Below are positions 6,350 through 7,577 of a stretch of 7,577 nucleotides of DNA, piece after piece. The notes under the pieces were generated by a model. That model searched no databases and was not told the DNA's origin. It worked only from the letters and a program-made list of their open reading frames with translations. The stretch comes from an uncultured Lachnospiraceae bacterium (GTDB lineage Bacteria > Bacillota_A > Clostridia > Lachnospirales > Lachnospiraceae): contig CATLIP010000116.1 of NCBI GenBank assembly GCA_949957035.1, positions 1 through 7,577 of the forward strand, in the 5' to 3' direction. Position 1 is the first letter of the stretch; each line of letters begins with the position of its first letter. The translations under genes were made by a program, and so were the position numbers.

Positions 6350-6588
6350 AATCATTAACAACTCCTGCGGTGCCACCCGGCTTGATATACATATCCTGTA
6401 TATCCACTCATGCGTACCATCATACACGTACTTTTTTAACGGAGTACCCTCTCCGGCTTGCTTACTGCCATCCCTAAAGGACACTTCAGCTCGCCCTCGG
6501 AAGCCCATTCCTGCCAGCTCCAACTTGCTGTATTCCACCCTCCACAGCTCTCTGTAAAGCAGATATCTAACAGTACTCACTCTTCCTC
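6302..6588 (-). promoter_or_regulatory. Tryptophan-specific T-box riboswitch
   Basis: Leader RNA that binds uncharged tRNA-Trp and then allows transcription of trpB. Stem I starts with GGAAG pairing to CTTCC. The internal loop has AGTA on the 5' side (6577-6574) and GAA then TGG on the 3' side (specifier at 6507-6505, the Trp codon). Above it CTGTTAG pairs with CTGGCAG. The upper part carries AGAGAGC and a GCTGT/ACAGC apical hairpin. Stem III is GATATACA/TGTATATC (6404-6384). The T-box core GGGTGGCACCGCAGG lies at 6378-6364. In the antiterminator GGG pairs with CCC and GCAGGAGT with ACTCTTGT, around the seven-base bulge TGGCACC. The bulge TGGC fits a tRNA ending in GCCA, as expected for bacterial tRNA-Trp with discriminator G. 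All these elements were read directly from the sequence; function follows from the known T-box mechanism. Confidence 0.96.
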
Positions 6589-6602
6589 AACGGTTTAATA
6601 GA

Positions 6603-6631
6603 ACTCTACCACGGCAGCCCGCCGATGTCAA
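6603..6631 (-). promoter_or_regulatory. Promoter of the T-box-trpB unit
   Basis: A perfect -35 TTGACA (6631-6626) is separated by exactly 17 bases from the -10 TAGAGT (6608-6603, 4 of 6). Transcription would begin near 6596, a few bases before stem I of the T-box, which is the expected placement. The -35 lies only about 36 bp beyond the rplT stop codon. Confidence 0.8.
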
Positions 6632-6667
6632 GAACTTTTTTGATCTTTTCTCTCAATTTTATCTCAA

Positions 6668-7024
6668 TTAAGCCAGCTTTGCCTTCGCCGCCTCTGCTAA
6701 CGCTGTAAATCCGGCCGCGTCATTCACTGCCATCTCCGCCAACATCTTTCTGTTCATATCAACGTTGGCCAGCTTCAATCCATGCATAAACTTGCTGTAG
6801 GATAATCCGTTCATCCTTGCAGCCGCATTAATACGTGCAATCCATAACTGACGCATCTGACGCTTGCGCTGCTTTCTTCCTGCGTACGCAGAAGTAAGCG
6901 CTCTCATGACAGACTGCTTTGCAACTCTGTACTGCTTAGAACGTGCTCCTCTGTATCCTTTTGCTAATTTTAAAACTCTGTTATGCTTCTTTCTAGCGTT
7001 CATTCCGCCTTTAATTCTTGCCAT
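6668..7024 (-). CDS. rplT: 50S ribosomal protein L20
   Basis: Protein of the large ribosomal subunit that binds 23S rRNA early in assembly. Its 118 residues are the standard length. The start [29 protein letters not shown] is the conserved basic N-terminal extension that threads into rRNA. The globular C-terminal part ([25 protein letters not shown]) is also typical. AGGAGG precedes the ATG at good spacing. It lies 36 bp after rpmI as the last gene of the infC-rpmI-rplT operon. In known bacteria L20 represses its own operon through the RNA upstream of infC, and that region is outside the window. No clear terminator lies between this gene and the trpB promoter. Confidence 0.99.
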   Translation of the reverse strand: MARIKGGMNARKKHNRVLKLAKGYRGARSKQYRVAKQSVMRALTSAYAGRKQRKRQMRQLWIARINAAARMNGLSYSKFMHGLKLANVDMNRKMLAEMAVNDAAGFTALAEAAKAKLA

Positions 7025-7060
7025 GTCTTATTTCCTCCTTCAATACTCTACTACGTTCTC

Positions 7061-7258
7061 TTACAGATACGGTAATACTTTCTTCATGTTCTTTACATTT
7101 GTTGCATCAGTAATGATTGATTTTCTAAGATTTCTCTTTCTCTTAGCAGACTTCTTAGTTAAGATATGGCTCTTATACGCTTTATTTCTTTTTAACTTTC
7201 CTGTACCCGTCTTTTTGAAGCGCTTTGCAGCTGCTCTATTTGTCTTGATCTTTGGCAT
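7061..7258 (-). CDS. rpmI: 50S ribosomal protein L35
   Basis: Small, very basic protein of the large ribosomal subunit, 65 residues as usual. [33 protein letters not shown] is the conserved L35 N-terminal half, and the ending KKVLPYL is characteristic. The start is supported by AGGAGG upstream of the ATG at 7258. It sits 32 bp downstream of infC and 36 bp upstream of rplT, in the order conserved across most bacteria. Confidence 0.99.
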   Translation of the reverse strand: MPKIKTNRAAAKRFKKTGTGKLKRNKAYKSHILTKKSAKRKRNLRKSIITDATNVKNMKKVLPYL

Positions 7259-7290
7259 GATTATTTCCTCCTTGATTTGTAAATATATTT

Positions 7291-7577
7291 TTAACGTTTT
7301 TCAGTTAAAACCATACTCATGCTTCTGCCTTCCAGCTTCGGCTGTTTCTCCACAACAGCAACATCCTTAAGCAGTTCTGCAAAATCATCCAGAATATGCT
7401 TGCTCTGCTGTACATGTGCCATCTCACGGCCTCTGAAACGCAGGGTAATCTTCACTTTATTACCCTTACTGATAAACTTTTTAGCATTGTTGACCTTGGT
7501 ATTCAGGTCATTCGTATCGATATTGGGTGAAAGACGCACTTCCTTCACTTCAACGGTCTTCTGCTTCTTCTTCGCCT
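7291..7577 (-). CDS. infC: Translation initiation factor IF-3, C-terminal part, 5' end outside window
   Basis: IF-3 binds the 30S subunit, checks start-codon and initiator-tRNA pairing, and keeps the subunits apart. The visible 94 residues begin with the end of the lysine-rich linker ([20 protein letters not shown]) and contain the C-terminal domain, including [15 protein letters not shown] and the closing [12 protein letters not shown]. This domain holds most of the 30S-binding activity. The frame runs off the right edge, so the N-terminal domain and the start (often AUU in this gene) are not visible. The GTG at 7548 is an internal valine codon, not a start. Confidence 0.98.
   Translation of the reverse strand, partial: AKKKQKTVEVKEVRLSPNIDTNDLNTKVNNAKKFISKGNKVKITLRFRGREMAHVQQSKHILDDFAELLKDVAVVEKQPKLEGRSMSMVLTEKR

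Noticed and set aside
6314..6580. Open frame of 88 codons on the minus strand in front of trpB
   Set aside because: It lies inside the T-box leader and covers stem I, stem III, the T-box core and the terminator. The RNA structure explains the sequence, and the protein has no recognisable features.
6864..7370. Long plus-strand open frame of 168 codons opposite rplT, rpmI and infC
   Set aside because: It is an antisense shadow of three well-conserved translation genes. Its Phe/Leu-rich, membrane-like composition is the expected by-product of reading lysine-rich genes backwards.
7291..7548. infC as a complete 85-codon gene starting at GTG 7548
   Set aside because: IF-3 is about twice this length, and the frame continues upstream to the window edge with typical IF-3 linker residues.

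Overview
The window looks like ordinary chromosome from a low-to-mid GC Firmicute, most likely a gut-type Clostridia of the Lachnospiraceae (Clostridium cluster XIVa). This is inferred from the strong AGGAGG-type ribosome binding sites, a T-box riboswitch, the infC-rpmI-rplT block, a luxS gene and the YkpA-like ABC-F protein. It is not a database result. I see no insertion sequence, phage gene, CRISPR array, tRNA or rRNA. Almost all of the window is coding.

Layout, left to right. Positions 1-1107 (+) hold the C-terminal two thirds of an ABC-F ATPase that begins outside the window. Two inverted repeats follow. Next comes a minus-strand unit, transcribed right to left: a histidine-phosphatase (phosphoglycerate-mutase-like) gene, trpS, then a small two-helix membrane protein of unknown function. 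luxS (+) diverges from this unit across a 212-bp intergenic region that carries promoter-like sequences for both directions. luxS converges on a second minus-strand unit, separated from it by a 13-bp-stem hairpin. That second unit is trpB (TrpB2 type) followed by an isochorismatase/nicotinamidase-family hydrolase. It is preceded by a long leader (about 6239-6600) that I can resolve as a complete tryptophan T-box: promoter, specifier loop with UGG, stem III, T-box bulge UGGC, antiterminator, and a competing intrinsic terminator. At the right end, on the minus strand, lies the translation operon infC (partial) - rpmI - rplT.

How the parts work together. The T-box should sense uncharged tRNA-Trp and let transcription into trpB, and by read-through into the hydrolase, when tryptophan is short. 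trpS, which makes the charged tRNA that the T-box monitors, sits about 3.4 kb away in a different unit with no T-box of its own visible. No clear terminator separates rplT from the T-box promoter, so the T-box terminator may also catch transcripts reading out of the ribosomal-protein operon.

Nothing here looks like a new defence, mobile or biosynthetic system. The points most worth a second look are the T-box unit with its unusual second gene, a downstream repeat of the terminator arm in the same leader, and altered ATPase motifs in the second domain of the ABC-F protein.
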